64,000 nucleotides of DNA from Candidatus Anammoxibacter sp. (GCA_021777105.1 JAIQZQ010000046.1:1-64000), one strand, 5' to 3'. Positions 36,331-46,171 are shown, counted from the first letter of the stretch. Numbers and translations are program-made. Notes: a model not told the origin generated them from the letters alone.

Positions 36331-39165
36331 ATGCTTAATATGAATATTAACAAAACAATATACGCGTTTATCATCTTTTTTGCCTTGGCAACGTTTAGCA
36401 ACTATGTTTGCGCTGAACTCCCACTGGATGATATGGATTTTAATTTTGAAGACAGCGAGCCTGTTATTGAGCAAGAGGCTCCGAAAAAGGAGTTAAATAT
36501 TCTTGATGTTCAATCCGTGAAGCAATCCGCTGCTCAATCCGTGTCGCCGGATGATTCAATTTTGGATATGATACTTAAGGATACAGAGCTTTTGGCAATG
36601 GCGCTTATTGTCTGCGCGGTAATTGCAATTGGCGTGTTGTATTTCTATTTTAAGAAAGTAAAAAGGCTTGTAGACAAGGCGCAGGTTTCTAAAGATCTTG
36701 CTGAAAAGCATCTTTACAACATGCAGGAGGGACAAGACAGCTCCAAGGATTTAGAACGTAAAATCGTGGCTATATTAGAAAGTGAAATTGATGCTATAAT
36801 TGAAAAGAAATTGGATGCTATTGACAAGCAGTTGTCTCGAGGAGGCTCAGTTTCTGTAGGCTCCGAACCTAAAAAAGAGAAATCCGTCAGTAAAAAACCT
36901 GAAAAGAGAGCAAAACCCGAACCTGGCGACAAAAAAAAGAAGGGGCTTTTGGATGGCGACGACGAGCTTGTTGACTTGAGCGTCATGGATGCGCCTGCTG
37001 ATAACAAGGAGTTAAAGTTTAAAGATGACGGCCCAAAAAAGAAAGCCGCCAAAAAAGCCGCGCCGGCTCCTGTGGAAGAAGAAATAGAGGAAGATGATTT
37101 GTCGGAAATTGCGGATTCAGACGGCGGAGATGAAGATGGCGGTCTTGATGAGCTGGAATCAATACTTTTGGAGGACGACGAGCCGTCTGATGAAGATGGA
37201 GCTAAGGAAGAGGGCGGTGATGAGCTTGATGACCTTGATATGCTGGTTTCAGAAGATAAAGAGGGCGATTTCCTCCATGGCGCTGATGATAACGATGATG
37301 ATGATGATGACGTGTCCGATCTTGATGGTATTCTTGCTCTGGAAGACGAAGATGATGCTGAAACTGAAGCCGTTAAATCTAAACCGAAGACAGGGACTTC
37401 TCTATTGCCGGAAGAAGATGAAGATGACGATGACGATGACTTGATGGATGCTTTAAGCATGATTTCAGAAGAAGACGAATCCGGCGAAGACAGTAAAAAA
37501 AAAACTCTAAATAATGGCGAAATTGGCCTTGATGACCTTGATATTGCCTCTCCTGACGAAAAAGAAGAGGCCGGTCAAGAAGCTGAAGATGACGACGGTC
37601 TTGGGGATTTGTTGGCTGATGATAGTGAAAATGAACAGGATTTAACTACTATTGAAGATCCCGGTAAACCGCAGGCCGACGCCGACGCTGAAGCTGAGGA
37701 CGATTTAGATTTGGATGATATTTTAGCCGGCGAAGATGAGGATGGGGCCGGCGCCAATGAAGAAGATATCGGCGATTTGCTTTCCCTTGATGATGAGTCT
37801 ACAACCGGCGTTGCGGATGAATTGCCTATTTTAGAAGATAATACCGAAACGAAGTCTGATGATGGTGAAGAGTTAAATCTGGATGATATTCTGACTGAGG
37901 GTGATGATGAAGATGCCGAATCGGAAACTGACGAACTTGGTGATCTGTTAGCTGAAGAAACCGGTGATGACAAGATTTCCGAATCCGAATCTGAAAAGGA
38001 TTCGGAAGGCGCAGATCTGTTAGAAGAGCTTGCAGTGGAGGATAGCGGCGGAGCAACAGATGGAGAATCCGAGTCAATCGAACTGCCGGCTGAAGATGTG
38101 TTAATAGAAGAGGAACCTGCCGAATCCGTGGCTGGCGATGATTTGCTCATACCTGAAGAGTCGTCAACAGATGGAGAATCCGAGTCAATAGAGCTGTCTG
38201 CGGAAGATGTATTAATAGAAGAAGAACCTGCCGAATCCGTAGCCGGAGATGATTTGCTCATACCTGAAGAGTCTTCAACAGATGGAGAATCCGAGTCGAT
38301 AGAGCTATCTGCGGAAGATGTATTAATAGAAGAAGAACCTGCCGAATCTGTAGCCGGAGACGATTTGCTCATACCTGAAGAGTCGTCAACAGATGGAGAA
38401 TCCGATTCAATCGAACTGTCTGCGGAAGATATATTAATAGAAGAGGAGCCGGATGAATCCGAAGAAGAAGTTGTAGAGTTGGATGAAAGTGGAGAGTTAA
38501 TAGAGGAGCTATCAGCTGAATCCGACGCCTCAGAGGATTTGCTCATACCTGAAGAGTTGCAATCTGACGATGCTTTTATGGATGAAGCTTCGGCGGTTAT
38601 AGATGAAATAGCTGTGAGCGTGGATGAAAATGGTGACACTGTTGAGAAAGAGCCGGCGCAAGAGGTTGATGACTCAGCAGAGGAGTTGTTAATACCTGAG
38701 GAATCATTGTCAACAAGCGAGGATGTGCCTGTGCCGTTAGAGGCAATAGAGGGTGATGTATTAATTGAAGAAGATGGCATTGTTTCAGAAGAAAATGTTG
38801 TAGATGCCGGTGAAAGTGAAGATTTAATAGAAGCTTTGCCAACCGAGGGTGGCGGAACAGAATCTGATGAATTGCTGATACCGGAAGGGGCTGAGGAAGA
38901 AGAAATAATTGCCACAGTGGAATCGCCGGCAGAGCCTGAGCTTGTTTCAACGCAATTAATTGATAAAGAGGACTCAAAAGATGAAGAACCGGCAACTTCT
39001 GAAGAGAGTTCCGAAGTTAATGACGAAAGTCATGATTTCAAAGGCGGGGCTGAAATCCCTGCGAATTTGAAAGCATCAAAAGCCGGCGCTCTTACCGCCG
39101 TTTATGATAAGGATAAGGTTAGCCTTGCTGATCTATTAAGAAAAAAACGCGGTAAAAAGCCCTGA
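36331..39165 (+). CDS. Large acidic single-pass membrane protein with 37-residue repeats
   Basis: A 944-aa protein. A signal-like N-terminus (residues 1-30, cleavage near VCA-E) is followed by one membrane span (about 90-112, LLAMALIVCAVIAIGVLYF). A coiled-coil-like basic segment comes next (about 113-220). About 650 residues follow that are extremely rich in Asp/Glu, with ELDDLDxLL and LLIPEE motifs, then a basic end KKRGKKP. Four tandem 37-aa units start DGESESIEL. The layout (periplasmic stub, one span, long acidic cytoplasmic region) recalls FimV-like scaffold proteins, but no LysM is seen. It precedes an orphan response regulator. Confidence 0.8.
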   Translation: MLNMNINKTIYAFIIFFALATFSNYVCAELPLDDMDFNFEDSEPVIEQEAPKKELNILDVQSVKQSAAQSVSPDDSILDMILKDTELLAMALIVCAVIAIGVLYFYFKKVKRLVDKAQVSKDLAEKHLYNMQEGQDSSKDLERKIVAILESEIDAIIEKKLDAIDKQLSRGGSVSVGSEPKKEKSVSKKPEKRAKPEPGDKKKKGLLDGDDELVDLSVMDAPADNKELKFKDDGPKKKAAKKAAPAPVEEEIEEDDLSEIADSDGGDEDGGLDELESILLEDDEPSDEDGAKEEGGDELDDLDMLVSEDKEGDFLHGADDNDDDDDDVSDLDGILALEDEDDAETEAVKSKPKTGTSLLPEEDEDDDDDDLMDALSMISEEDESGEDSKKKTLNNGEIGLDDLDIASPDEKEEAGQEAEDDDGLGDLLADDSENEQDLTTIEDPGKPQADADAEAEDDLDLDDILAGEDEDGAGANEEDIGDLLSLDDESTTGVADELPILEDNTETKSDDGEELNLDDILTEGDDEDAESETDELGDLLAEETGDDKISESESEKDSEGADLLEELAVEDSGGATDGESESIELPAEDVLIEEEPAESVAGDDLLIPEESSTDGESESIELSAEDVLIEEEPAESVAGDDLLIPEESSTDGESESIELSAEDVLIEEEPAESVAGDDLLIPEESSTDGESDSIELSAEDILIEEEPDESEEEVVELDESGELIEELSAESDASEDLLIPEELQSDDAFMDEASAVIDEIAVSVDENGDTVEKEPAQEVDDSAEELLIPEESLSTSEDVPVPLEAIEGDVLIEEDGIVSEENVVDAGESEDLIEALPTEGGGTESDELLIPEGAEEEEIIATVESPAEPELVSTQLIDKEDSKDEEPATSEESSEVNDESHDFKGGAEIPANLKASKAGALTAVYDKDKVSLADLLRKKRGKKP
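38059..38502 (+). repeat. Four 111-bp in-frame tandem repeats
   Basis: Units start at 38059, 38170, 38281 and 38392, each 37 codons (first codons DGESESIEL; fourth unit diverges after about 25 codons). Near-identity at DNA level suggests recent expansion or slippage. Confidence 0.9.
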
Positions 39166-39271
39166 TTGCCAATTCTCAACTATAACATTTCTTAAGCACA
39201 TATCATAAATTCAAAAGTACCTTAAGGCGCATACCATATAAAAGCTCCAGCTAAAAACGTAACGATATATT

Positions 39272-39958
39272 ATGAATGAATTAATAGTGGTAGTAGACGA
39301 TGAACCTGATATTGCGGAATTTATATCTATCAATCTGAAAAAGTCAAGTTTCAGGGTAAAAGAGTTTCTGAGCGCTAAACCGCTTTTTGAGTTTTTAGAG
39401 ATGAGCTCTCCCGACCTTATAATTCTTGATTTAATGTTGCCTGACGCGGATGGTTTTGAAGTTTGCAAGCTTTTAAAAAATAACGCAAAACATTCACATA
39501 TTCCAATAATAATGCTTACGGCTAAAGATCAGGAGTTGGACAAAGTACTGGGCCTGGAACTTGGGGCGGATGATTATGTAACCAAGCCTTTCTCCCCCAA
39601 AGAGTTGACGGCAAGGGTAAAGGCTGTGTTAAGACGCAACAAACCAAAAGATGATTTGGAATCAGAAGTAATTAATGTCGGCGGCATATTAACTATTGAT
39701 CTCGGGAAGTATGCCGTGTTTGTTGATGGCAAAAAGGTGGATTTGACAACAATTGAGTTTAAAATCTTATCGATTTTATCGTCAAAAACAGGGTGGGTTT
39801 TCACAAGAGACAAGATCTTAAACCATTTGTGGGGCAATGAAAAAGCGGTTTTAGATAGAACTGTGGACGTTCATATCAAAAACCTGCGCGAAAAGTTGGG
39901 CAAAGCCGCAAAACTTGTTAAAAACATAAGAGGCGTTGGCTACAAATTGGAAGAGTAA
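39272..39958 (+). CDS. OmpR/PhoB-family response regulator
   Basis: A 228-aa two-domain regulator. In the receiver, DDE is near residues 9-11, the phosphoacceptor Asp in LIILDLMLPDADGFE (about 53), Thr in IIMLTAK and Lys in VTKPFSP. The C-terminal winged helix has LTTIEFKILSILSSKTGWVFTRDKIL and RTVDVHIKNLREKLG...IRGVGYKLE. No histidine kinase gene is adjacent, so it is an orphan here. It follows the acidic membrane protein by 106 bp; a functional link is only positional. Confidence 0.94.
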   Translation: MNELIVVVDDEPDIAEFISINLKKSSFRVKEFLSAKPLFEFLEMSSPDLIILDLMLPDADGFEVCKLLKNNAKHSHIPIIMLTAKDQELDKVLGLELGADDYVTKPFSPKELTARVKAVLRRNKPKDDLESEVINVGGILTIDLGKYAVFVDGKKVDLTTIEFKILSILSSKTGWVFTRDKILNHLWGNEKAVLDRTVDVHIKNLREKLGKAAKLVKNIRGVGYKLEE

Positions 39959-40093
39959 ATGGAGGTATTAGAGATTTTCAATCGTGTAATTTTGTAGCAT
40001 TTGAGCTTTTCTTTTTTATTGATTAACGTAGTGTTTTATGCTAAGCTTTTTATTATTTTATATGATAAACTTTACACAAAAAGGATTAGATTT

Positions 40094-41155
40094 ATGGATG
40101 TCACTAAAATAATTGGAGAAAAACAGTCTGATTTTTTGTTAAATTACAAAGCTAAAGTTTCAAAAGATTGTTTATATTTGCCGGGCAATGATTTTGTTGA
40201 CCGTGTTGTGTCACAAAGTGATCGGCCTGTGCCTGTGCTCAGGAGTTTACAAAGCATTTATTCTCATGGAAGGATGGCTAATTCAGGTTATGTTTCAATC
40301 TTGCCGGTTGATCAGGGTATCGAACATTCAGCCGGAGCCAGCTTCGCGCCGAATCCAGCATATTTTGATCCTGAGAATATTGTTAAACTTGCCATAGAAG
40401 GCGGTTGTAACGCTGTAGCCTCAACTCTTGGGGTTCTGGGCAGTGTCTCAAGGAAATACGCGCATAAAATACCTTTTATCCTTAAAATTAATCATAATGA
40501 ATTATTAACATACCCAAATAAGTTTGATCAGATTATGTTTGCGTCAATAGAGCAAGCAAAAGATCTAGGGGCCGTTGCGGTAGGAGCAACTATATATTAT
40601 GGTTCTGATGAATCGACTCGCCAAATTATGGAAGTAAGCGAGATGTTTAATATTGCCCATAGTTTAGGGTTGGCTACTATCCTATGGTGTTATTTAAGGA
40701 ATTCAAGTTTTAAGAAAGACGGAGTAGACCATCACTCTTCGGCTGACCTTACAGGCCAGGCAAACCATTTAGGTGTAACCATTCAGGCCGATATTATAAA
40801 ACAAAAACTACCTGAACAGAATGGCGGTTATACAGCCATGAACAGTGACGGTGTAAGCTACGGCAAAACGCATAAAAAAATCTATTCAGAACTTTCATCA
40901 GATCATCCTATAGATTTAACTCGATTACAAGTTATGCACTGCTATATGGGGCGCGCCGGTTTGATTAATTCCGGCGGAGCATCCGGCGAAAATGACTTGG
41001 CTCAGGCAGTAGAGACCGCTATCGTAAATAAACGCGCAGGAGGAATGGGACTTATAAGCGGACGTAAAGCGTTCCAAAAACCAATGAAGGATGGGATTGA
41101 GTTGTTAAACTCTATTCAAGATGTTTATCTTGACGAAAAGATAACTATCGCGTAA
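40094..41155 (+). CDS. fbaB: Class I fructose-bisphosphate aldolase (FbaB/DhnA type)
   Basis: A 353-aa Schiff-base aldolase. Signature segments are [47 protein letters not shown] (probable Schiff-base Lys region) and [11 protein letters not shown] with [11 protein letters not shown] near the end. It converts fructose 1,6-bisphosphate to two triose phosphates, or the reverse in gluconeogenesis. The start at 40094 is chosen because the upstream 31 codons are hydrophobic and unlike the family; AAAGGA lies upstream. Confidence 0.93.
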   Translation: MDVTKIIGEKQSDFLLNYKAKVSKDCLYLPGNDFVDRVVSQSDRPVPVLRSLQSIYSHGRMANSGYVSILPVDQGIEHSAGASFAPNPAYFDPENIVKLAIEGGCNAVASTLGVLGSVSRKYAHKIPFILKINHNELLTYPNKFDQIMFASIEQAKDLGAVAVGATIYYGSDESTRQIMEVSEMFNIAHSLGLATILWCYLRNSSFKKDGVDHHSSADLTGQANHLGVTIQADIIKQKLPEQNGGYTAMNSDGVSYGKTHKKIYSELSSDHPIDLTRLQVMHCYMGRAGLINSGGASGENDLAQAVETAIVNKRAGGMGLISGRKAFQKPMKDGIELLNSIQDVYLDEKITIA

Positions 41156-41966
41156 AAATTGATAAACAGTTTCTAATTCTGCAAAATATTTTATGTCCTG
41201 TTAAAGGACTAAAACTGCAACAGCCTGATATTTATGATGAGCTTTAACCATCATAATATCAGGTTCCGCTATCAATTGTATACCAATGTTTGTAAATTTT
41301 AGTCTGCTGTTACGATTCTTCTGCGTTTCTTTGAGTCTTTTTACTTCGTAGTTAGTTTGGAATCCCCCGTTTATTAATGCGAAGCCCTTAAGCAATTAAC
41401 TACTTCAAATGCAAATAATTTGGGAAATTGTCGTGAAAATATAAGAGATGTTGGTTAGAAATTGGAATAGTAGCAGGATGTTATTGAAATTGGAAGGTTT
41501 AAAATTTGGAAATTGGCGGAAATAATCAAGGAGGATGAACTTGTGTTTTCCGCTATACAATCTTTCTGCCTGGATAAAAAAGCGTCGTAATGAAGATTTA
41601 GAATTAGCTCAAAATAATAAAACAAAATACACGACTTGCGCTTTTCCGCCAATTTCCGTATTCAGCCCAGCACACTTAACTTCAGCAGTACACGCCCTTC
41701 CACCCTTATAGGGGGTACTCAAACCCCTATCTTTTGGGCTGGAAAGCTTCTTGCCCATGCGCTATGTTTTAATTATACACCGAATTTTTGAAAATGCAAA
41801 TTTGGTTTCAAAACAAATTTAATTCATTTTTTTTTAATATTTTTTCTATCAAAATTCGCTGTGTTTTTAATCAATCCGGCTGTAAATTAAATTTGATGTT
41901 CAGGTAAATTTGCGTTAAAATATAACTACTTATTTTAATCTCTCTTTTGACTCAGGAGGAATTATT
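41156..41966. other. 811-bp gap with a GC-rich structured patch
   Basis: No supported gene. Most is AT-rich, but 41650-41760 is abruptly G+C-rich and can fold: outer stem CAGCCC (41663-41668)/GGGCTG (41736-41741) and inner stem ATAGGGG (41708-41714)/CCCCTAT (41724-41730). This is a candidate noncoding RNA on either strand. The flagellin leader occupies the 3' end. Confidence 0.5.
41663..41741. ncRNA. Candidate structured RNA upstream of flagellin
   Basis: Nested stems (6 bp outer, 7 bp inner) in a G+C-rich island surrounded by AT-rich DNA. No known family recognised and the strand is unresolved. Confidence 0.35.
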
Positions 41967-42806
41967 ATGTCGATAAATGAATTTTCCAGGGTAGCCGCTA
42001 ATATGCAGGCCATGGAGGCAGAGAAGACCGGTAGTCAAATAAGCCGCAAGATCGCTAATAGCCGGTTGAAAATGTCAACAGGGCAGGCGTTGAACAAATC
42101 CGAGGATGATCCCGCAAGTTTAATTAAAGGCGAAAATTTGTCTGTTAGAGCCCGCGGGCTGGGCCGGGCTCTTTCAAATATCGGCGATTCCAGAAGTTCG
42201 CTAAAAATTGCTGAGGGCGGGTTAAACAATATACTTGGCATCCTTCAGGCGATGAAAGAGAAAGCTACGCAAGCTTCAAGCGATGTTGTCGAGGCTCCGG
42301 CGCGAAGCGCAATTGAAGACCAGCTTAAAGAGCTTGCGTTTGAAATAGATTCTATTGTAAACGATGACGCCTCTTTTAACGGCTCTAATCTGCTTGACGG
42401 CACGTTTGTCGACAAATCAACGCAGGTTGGCGACACTGCGGGCGATGTTTTAAATATTTCAATACCCGCGGGCCACGATTCGGGTTCTTTGCATGTTAAT
42501 ACAGATGATATTAAGGTTTATTCTTCCGTCGCCGCCGGCGACGCCGTTGTAAAAATTGACGACGCCATTTCCACGGTAAATGAATCAATAATGTCGGTCG
42601 GTTCAATGCAAAGCAGGCTTGCTGTTAAGGAAAATGCTGTTTCATCCGCCATAACCGAGACAGATTCTGCAAAAAGCAGGATAATGGACACCGAAATGCT
42701 AAAAGAACAGCTTGAAATTACCAAGAATAATATTTTACAGAAGACCGCGTTGGTAATGATGGCGCAAGCCAATGTTTCACCTCAAAATGTAATGCAGCTG
42801 CTGTAG
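41967..42806 (+). CDS. fliC: Flagellin
   Basis: A 279-aa flagellin, short but with both conserved ends. The N-terminal D0/D1 region reads RLKMSTGQALNKSEDDPASL...GLGRALSNIGD...SSLKIAEGGLNNI. The C-terminal D1/D0 region reads ETDSAKSRIMDTEMLKEQLE and ends NVSPQNVMQLL, the usual helical terminus that docks in the filament core. The central variable domain is minimal. A strong AGGAGG ribosome binding site precedes the ATG. No other flagellar genes are nearby, so expression must be coordinated in trans; I could not find a convincing sigma-28 promoter. Confidence 0.94.
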   Translation: MSINEFSRVAANMQAMEAEKTGSQISRKIANSRLKMSTGQALNKSEDDPASLIKGENLSVRARGLGRALSNIGDSRSSLKIAEGGLNNILGILQAMKEKATQASSDVVEAPARSAIEDQLKELAFEIDSIVNDDASFNGSNLLDGTFVDKSTQVGDTAGDVLNISIPAGHDSGSLHVNTDDIKVYSSVAAGDAVVKIDDAISTVNESIMSVGSMQSRLAVKENAVSSAITETDSAKSRIMDTEMLKEQLEITKNNILQKTALVMMAQANVSPQNVMQLL

Positions 42807-42868
42807 CGGTTTTTGTTTAATGGTTGCGGCTGAGTTTATCTAAATGAGTCATCTTCGATTTATAAATA

Positions 42869-43381
42869 ATGGATCAAGTATTTTACAGTTCTTTTAAATC
42901 CCCCATCGGGAATATTAAAGCCGCAAGCACTGAAAAAGGCGTTTGTTATGTTGAATTGGCGCAAATGAGCGACGATCAGTTTGAAAGGCGTTTTAAATGC
43001 AGGTTTAATTTGGCGCCGGTTAAGGATGATGAGTTTTGCAGGGAAGTGACAAACGCTTTTAAAGATTATTTTAATCAAACTCTAACGGAATTTGATTTTG
43101 CGTTAGACCTGATTACCGGCACATCTTTTCAAAAAGAGGTGTGGACGCGTTTACAAACCATTCCTTTCGGCATTGTAAAATCATACAAATGGATAGCTTC
43201 GCAAATCGGCAAACCAAATGCCTGCAGGGCGGTAGGCAATGCAAACGGCAAAAATCCAATACCTATCATTATTCCATGTCATAGGGTAATATGCTCTGAC
43301 GGAGCTCTTGGAGGATTTACATCCGGAATTGAGGTTAAAAAGAAACTTTTAAAATTAGAAGGCATTTCAGAATATTCGTAA
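42869..43381 (+). CDS. ogt: Methylated-DNA--protein-cysteine methyltransferase (Ogt)
   Basis: A 170-aa suicide repair protein that removes O6-alkyl groups from guanine. The acceptor Cys is in IPCHRVI (about residue 138). Helix-turn-helix SYKWIASQIGKPNACRAVGNANGKNP and GGFTSGIEVKKKLL follow the family. It stands between flagellin and an FKBP without operon-like spacing. Confidence 0.95.
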   Translation: MDQVFYSSFKSPIGNIKAASTEKGVCYVELAQMSDDQFERRFKCRFNLAPVKDDEFCREVTNAFKDYFNQTLTEFDFALDLITGTSFQKEVWTRLQTIPFGIVKSYKWIASQIGKPNACRAVGNANGKNPIPIIIPCHRVICSDGALGGFTSGIEVKKKLLKLEGISEYS

Positions 43382-43444
43382 CTATTATAATCACATAACC
43401 GCGAACAGCGGTCTATTTTTAAAAACACATAAGTGGAGAATTTA

Positions 43445-44026
43445 ATGGCAAAGGCAAAAGAGACTGAAACTAAAAAATCAAAGACAACGGCAAAACCAGC
43501 AGCTAAAAGCGAATCTGAAACAAAAACAAAACCTGCCGCAAAAGCAAAAGCAGAAACAAAAACTGCGTCAAAAAAATGCGCTTCCAAGTCAAAAATTACC
43601 GCAAAAGCCGGCGACACAATTAAAATTAACTATACCGGCTCTTATGATGACGGTGTCATTTTTAACTCATCGTACAGTGTTGAGCCTCTTGAATTTATTC
43701 TTGGGCAAGGCTCGGTAATTAAAGGTTTTGACAATGCAATTGAGGGAATGGCGCCGGGAGAGAAAAAAACTGTGGTAATAGAGCCGAAAGACGCTTATGG
43801 AGAGCATAAAAAAGGTTTAGTCTTTGTGCTGGACAGGACCGAAGTGCCTGAAGGCGTTGAATTGAAAGTTGGCCAGGTTATGCAGATGTCCATGGATGAT
43901 AATGAGGGGCGTGTAATTAATGTGTTGGTTATGGATGTTAACAGCAGCACGCTTACTGTAGACGGCAATCATCCGCTTGCGGGTAAAAGGCTTAGTTTTG
44001 ATATTAAACTTTTGGAAATTGCGTAG
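43445..44026 (+). CDS. FKBP-type peptidyl-prolyl isomerase, SlyD-like
   Basis: A 193-aa folding enzyme. A Lys/Ala/Thr-rich N-terminal extension (about residues 1-55, low complexity) precedes an FKBP domain with GDTIKINYTGSYDDG, PLEFILGQG and GMAPGEKK, an inserted IF chaperone domain, and NHPLAGKRLSFDIKLLEI typical of SlyD. No signal peptide and no His-rich metal tail are present. The ATG at 43445 follows GGAG; an upstream GTG is less likely. Confidence 0.92.
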   Translation: MAKAKETETKKSKTTAKPAAKSESETKTKPAAKAKAETKTASKKCASKSKITAKAGDTIKINYTGSYDDGVIFNSSYSVEPLEFILGQGSVIKGFDNAIEGMAPGEKKTVVIEPKDAYGEHKKGLVFVLDRTEVPEGVELKVGQVMQMSMDDNEGRVINVLVMDVNSSTLTVDGNHPLAGKRLSFDIKLLEIA

Positions 44027-44101
44027 GGCGGGGAGGAGGCTTCCTAAAGAATATTGATATTGTCAAACCCGCAAGATAGATGTTTGTTTTTATGTTATCT
44101 G

Positions 44102-44635
44102 CTACCTCGGCAAGATGTTTGTAAATTCGTACTCTTCCGCGTATTTGCCGTAAGAAGCCTCAAATCTCTCTTCAGACCATTGCTCAATGCTTAAGATAAG
44201 CTCTTCGTCCGCGTCCATATAGTCCCAAAACAGGAATTCAGCGCCTTCTTTGCCGCCTCCTCTGCAAAAATATCCGCCACCATTGTCGTCAAGGTAAAAT
44301 TTTGTTCCATTATATTGCAATTCATCCGGCGGATCGCCTTTTTCCTGTATACATTTGCCCAATCCAGGGTCAATAGTTCTAAAAGGTATTCTTTTTGTCA
44401 CCATCCATTCGGTTTCATCCTCTTCATCATCCTGTTCCAGATAAACAACCTCATTGCCTGATTTAAGTTCCCATTCGTAACTATAAACGTGGTTGCCCCA
44501 ATCATATTTATTGTATTCAGTCACTTCCCACGTCTTTAGATCATAATCCAATATGTAGCCGACTTTGAGTTTAGATATCGTGATGTCTATATCTATCTCT
44601 TCTTTTTTTTTCTTAAATTTATCGAACAATCCCAT
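44102..44635 (-). CDS. DUF4178-family protein of the PspA cluster
   Basis: A 177-aa acidic protein with the DUF4178 pattern KLKVGYILDYDLKTWEVTEYNKYDW...YEWELKSG. The fold is predicted beta-rich, with an aromatic C-terminus. DUF4178 proteins are frequently encoded beside PspA and YbjN-type proteins in membrane-stress loci; the molecular function is unknown. It is third in a minus-strand run after YbjN-like and PspA, with a 147-bp gap. Confidence 0.75.
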   Translation of the reverse strand: MGLFDKFKKKKEEIDIDITISKLKVGYILDYDLKTWEVTEYNKYDWGNHVYSYEWELKSGNEVVYLEQDDEEDETEWMVTKRIPFRTIDPGLGKCIQEKGDPPDELQYNGTKFYLDDNGGGYFCRGGGKEGAEFLFWDYMDADEELILSIEQWSEERFEASYGKYAEEYEFTNILPR

Positions 44636-44782
44636 GTTATATTACATATTGCATTATCCTCAATATGTATATCGTCAAAATTTCTACGTCAAAGTAAAAT
44701 GTCGGCGTTTCAAATTCGGCCCTCTGCCATTTATTATCTATCACCTACTACCAGTTATCTGCTCTTAGCGCTTTGCCCTACG

Positions 44783-45493
44783 CTATGTAATGCCCATTTT
44801 TGCTTTTAATTCCGCGAGATTATCATATGATTTCTTCTCTTCAACCGAGCCGGCAAGGGCCAAGTTTATTTCATCGTCCACAGATTTATCCGCGTCGGCC
44901 AATTCTCCATAAGCAGCCGCAAGGCTCTCGTCTTCCTCTACCTTTGCTTTCATTTTTTCCAGCATTGCGATAGTTCCTTTTGAGTCGACCTGAGACATTT
45001 GCGCATTTAGTTTTTTTGTGGCGTTGGCCGTCTTAGCCCTGGCCTTTAATGTTATAAGATCGTTTTCATAACTAGATATGGTGGATTTCAATTTTGATAC
45101 ATTTGCCTGCAGTTGGTTCGACATCTTCTCCTGTTGCTCCCACTGAGCGCCGGCTTCCAACGCCTTTTTGCCCGCGTCTTCCTTTTTTGTTAAAGCTTCG
45201 CTTGCAAGCCTTTCAGCCTCAGATGGATCAATTCCGCCAGTCTGCATTTTTTGCAAAAGCAACATAGCTTTTCGCTCATAATCAGCGGCGAGTTTTTTAT
45301 TATTATCCATATCCCGCTTCAGGCGTAAAGTAATGGCCTTTACTTCCGCAAGGCTTTTCACGCTCTCCATCAGGTCTTTTTTCAAGTCCCTAATCCCTTG
45401 CTCGCTCATTTTAATAGGGTTTTCAAATTTATCTATAAGCGAATGGGCCTCTGATTCGCCGGCTTTAAACAGCCGTGAGAATATTCCTGCCAT
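44783..45493 (-). CDS. pspA: Phage shock protein A (PspA/IM30 family)
   Basis: A 236-aa membrane-remodelling ESCRT-III-like protein. It begins MAGIFSRLFKAGESEAHSLIDKFENP and is nearly all helical coiled coil (repeated Lys/Glu/Gln heptads), with the LITLKARAKTANATKKLN segment typical of the family. It binds stressed inner membrane. A perfect AGGAGG lies upstream. Transcribed after the YbjN-like gene (32-bp gap). Confidence 0.94.
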   Translation of the reverse strand: MAGIFSRLFKAGESEAHSLIDKFENPIKMSEQGIRDLKKDLMESVKSLAEVKAITLRLKRDMDNNKKLAADYERKAMLLLQKMQTGGIDPSEAERLASEALTKKEDAGKKALEAGAQWEQQEKMSNQLQANVSKLKSTISSYENDLITLKARAKTANATKKLNAQMSQVDSKGTIAMLEKMKAKVEEDESLAAAYGELADADKSVDDEINLALAGSVEEKKSYDNLAELKAKMGIT

Positions 45494-45525
45494 AATTAAC
45501 CTCCTTTTAATTTGTAATCAAATTA

Positions 45526-45918
45526 TTATTTGCTATAACTTAACAATTCGTCAGCGTTTTCAGCCAAAGCAAGACTTAGAGCCTTAATTGAGCCTTCAAT
45601 TTCGTTTAAATCCAGGTTTTCAAGCTGCAAAGTGTCTCTAAATATTACAATTTTAGCGTCTTCATCAAGAGCAAAAGCTCCATGGACAAGAGTCCTGTTC
45701 ATTTGCAACAGCCTTTTAAAGAAAACGTCATTGTTTGATGGAGTTTCCATTATAACCTGCTCGAAAATTAAAATAGGATCCTCGCAATCAATTATAAGAT
45801 TTTTAATGCCGTTTTCCTCATCTTCAATTATTACCAACTCTTCCGCCGGGTCTTCCTTTGTTATAGAGTAATTCAATTGAGTTAAATAATCTTTTACTTT
45901 TTGAAAACTGTCAGACAT
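45526..45918 (-). CDS. YbjN-domain protein
   Basis: A 130-aa small alpha/beta protein resembling the YbjN/CesT-like chaperone fold: VKDYLTQLNY start, central NNDVFFKRLLQMNRTLVHGAFALDED with NRTLxxGxFxLD, and a C-terminal helix of SLALAENADELL. Often found next to PspA. GGGAGG precedes the ATG. First gene of the PspA operon; role in membrane stress inferred from context. Confidence 0.8.
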   Translation of the reverse strand: MSDSFQKVKDYLTQLNYSITKEDPAEELVIIEDEENGIKNLIIDCEDPILIFEQVIMETPSNNDVFFKRLLQMNRTLVHGAFALDEDAKIVIFRDTLQLENLDLNEIEGSIKALSLALAENADELLSYSK

Positions 45919-46030
45919 ATAGTACCTCCCTTAAAGTAAACCAGCACAATACCTAAATAATTTAAATTTAATACTCCGGTAAACGAAACTAATAAAATAA
46001 TGGCTTATTTCAAGTCATATCAATATGAAT

Positions 46031-46056
46031 TAATATACAACTTATTTGATCATTTG
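46031..46056 (+). repeat. 26-bp direct repeat, putative attL
   Basis: Identical over 26 bp to 61082-61107. It starts TAATATACAACTTATT. No tRNA gene overlaps it. Confidence 0.75.
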
Positions 46057-46105
46057 TCATATCTTTTTTTCTTTATGCAACTTATGACAATAAAGATTTG
46101 ATTCA

Positions 46106-46125
46106 GTCGTACTCTCGTCGTACCT
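46106..46125 (+). repeat. 20-bp repeat inside left element end
   Basis: GTCGTACTCTCGTCGTACCT, identical at 60926-60945 just after the integrase. It contains two GTCGTAC units, so it may be an integrase arm site, or the crossover site if the 26-bp repeat is not. Confidence 0.7.
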
Positions 46126-46171
46126 TGGCTAAATTTGTTAACAATTATAGCCCTTTTGAAAGGATTTGAAA

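Noticed and set aside
38059..38502. Possible CRISPR-like array
   Set aside because: The 111-bp units are in-frame tandem protein repeats without spacers. No cas genes occur in the window.
37575..38915. Antisense frame of 446 codons, Ser-rich
   Set aside because: It is the mirror of GAT/GAA-rich codons of the acidic protein; composition is purely that of the complement and no start context is seen. The same applies to 36714-37460 and 38597-38995.
41650..41760. 5S rRNA-like sequence
   Set aside because: A short GAAGTTAAG match on the minus strand is reminiscent of 5S rRNA, but the remaining helices and length do not fit.
46031..46056. tRNA 3' end as attachment site
   Set aside because: The 26-bp repeat cannot be folded into a T-arm and acceptor, and no tRNA gene is visible on either side.
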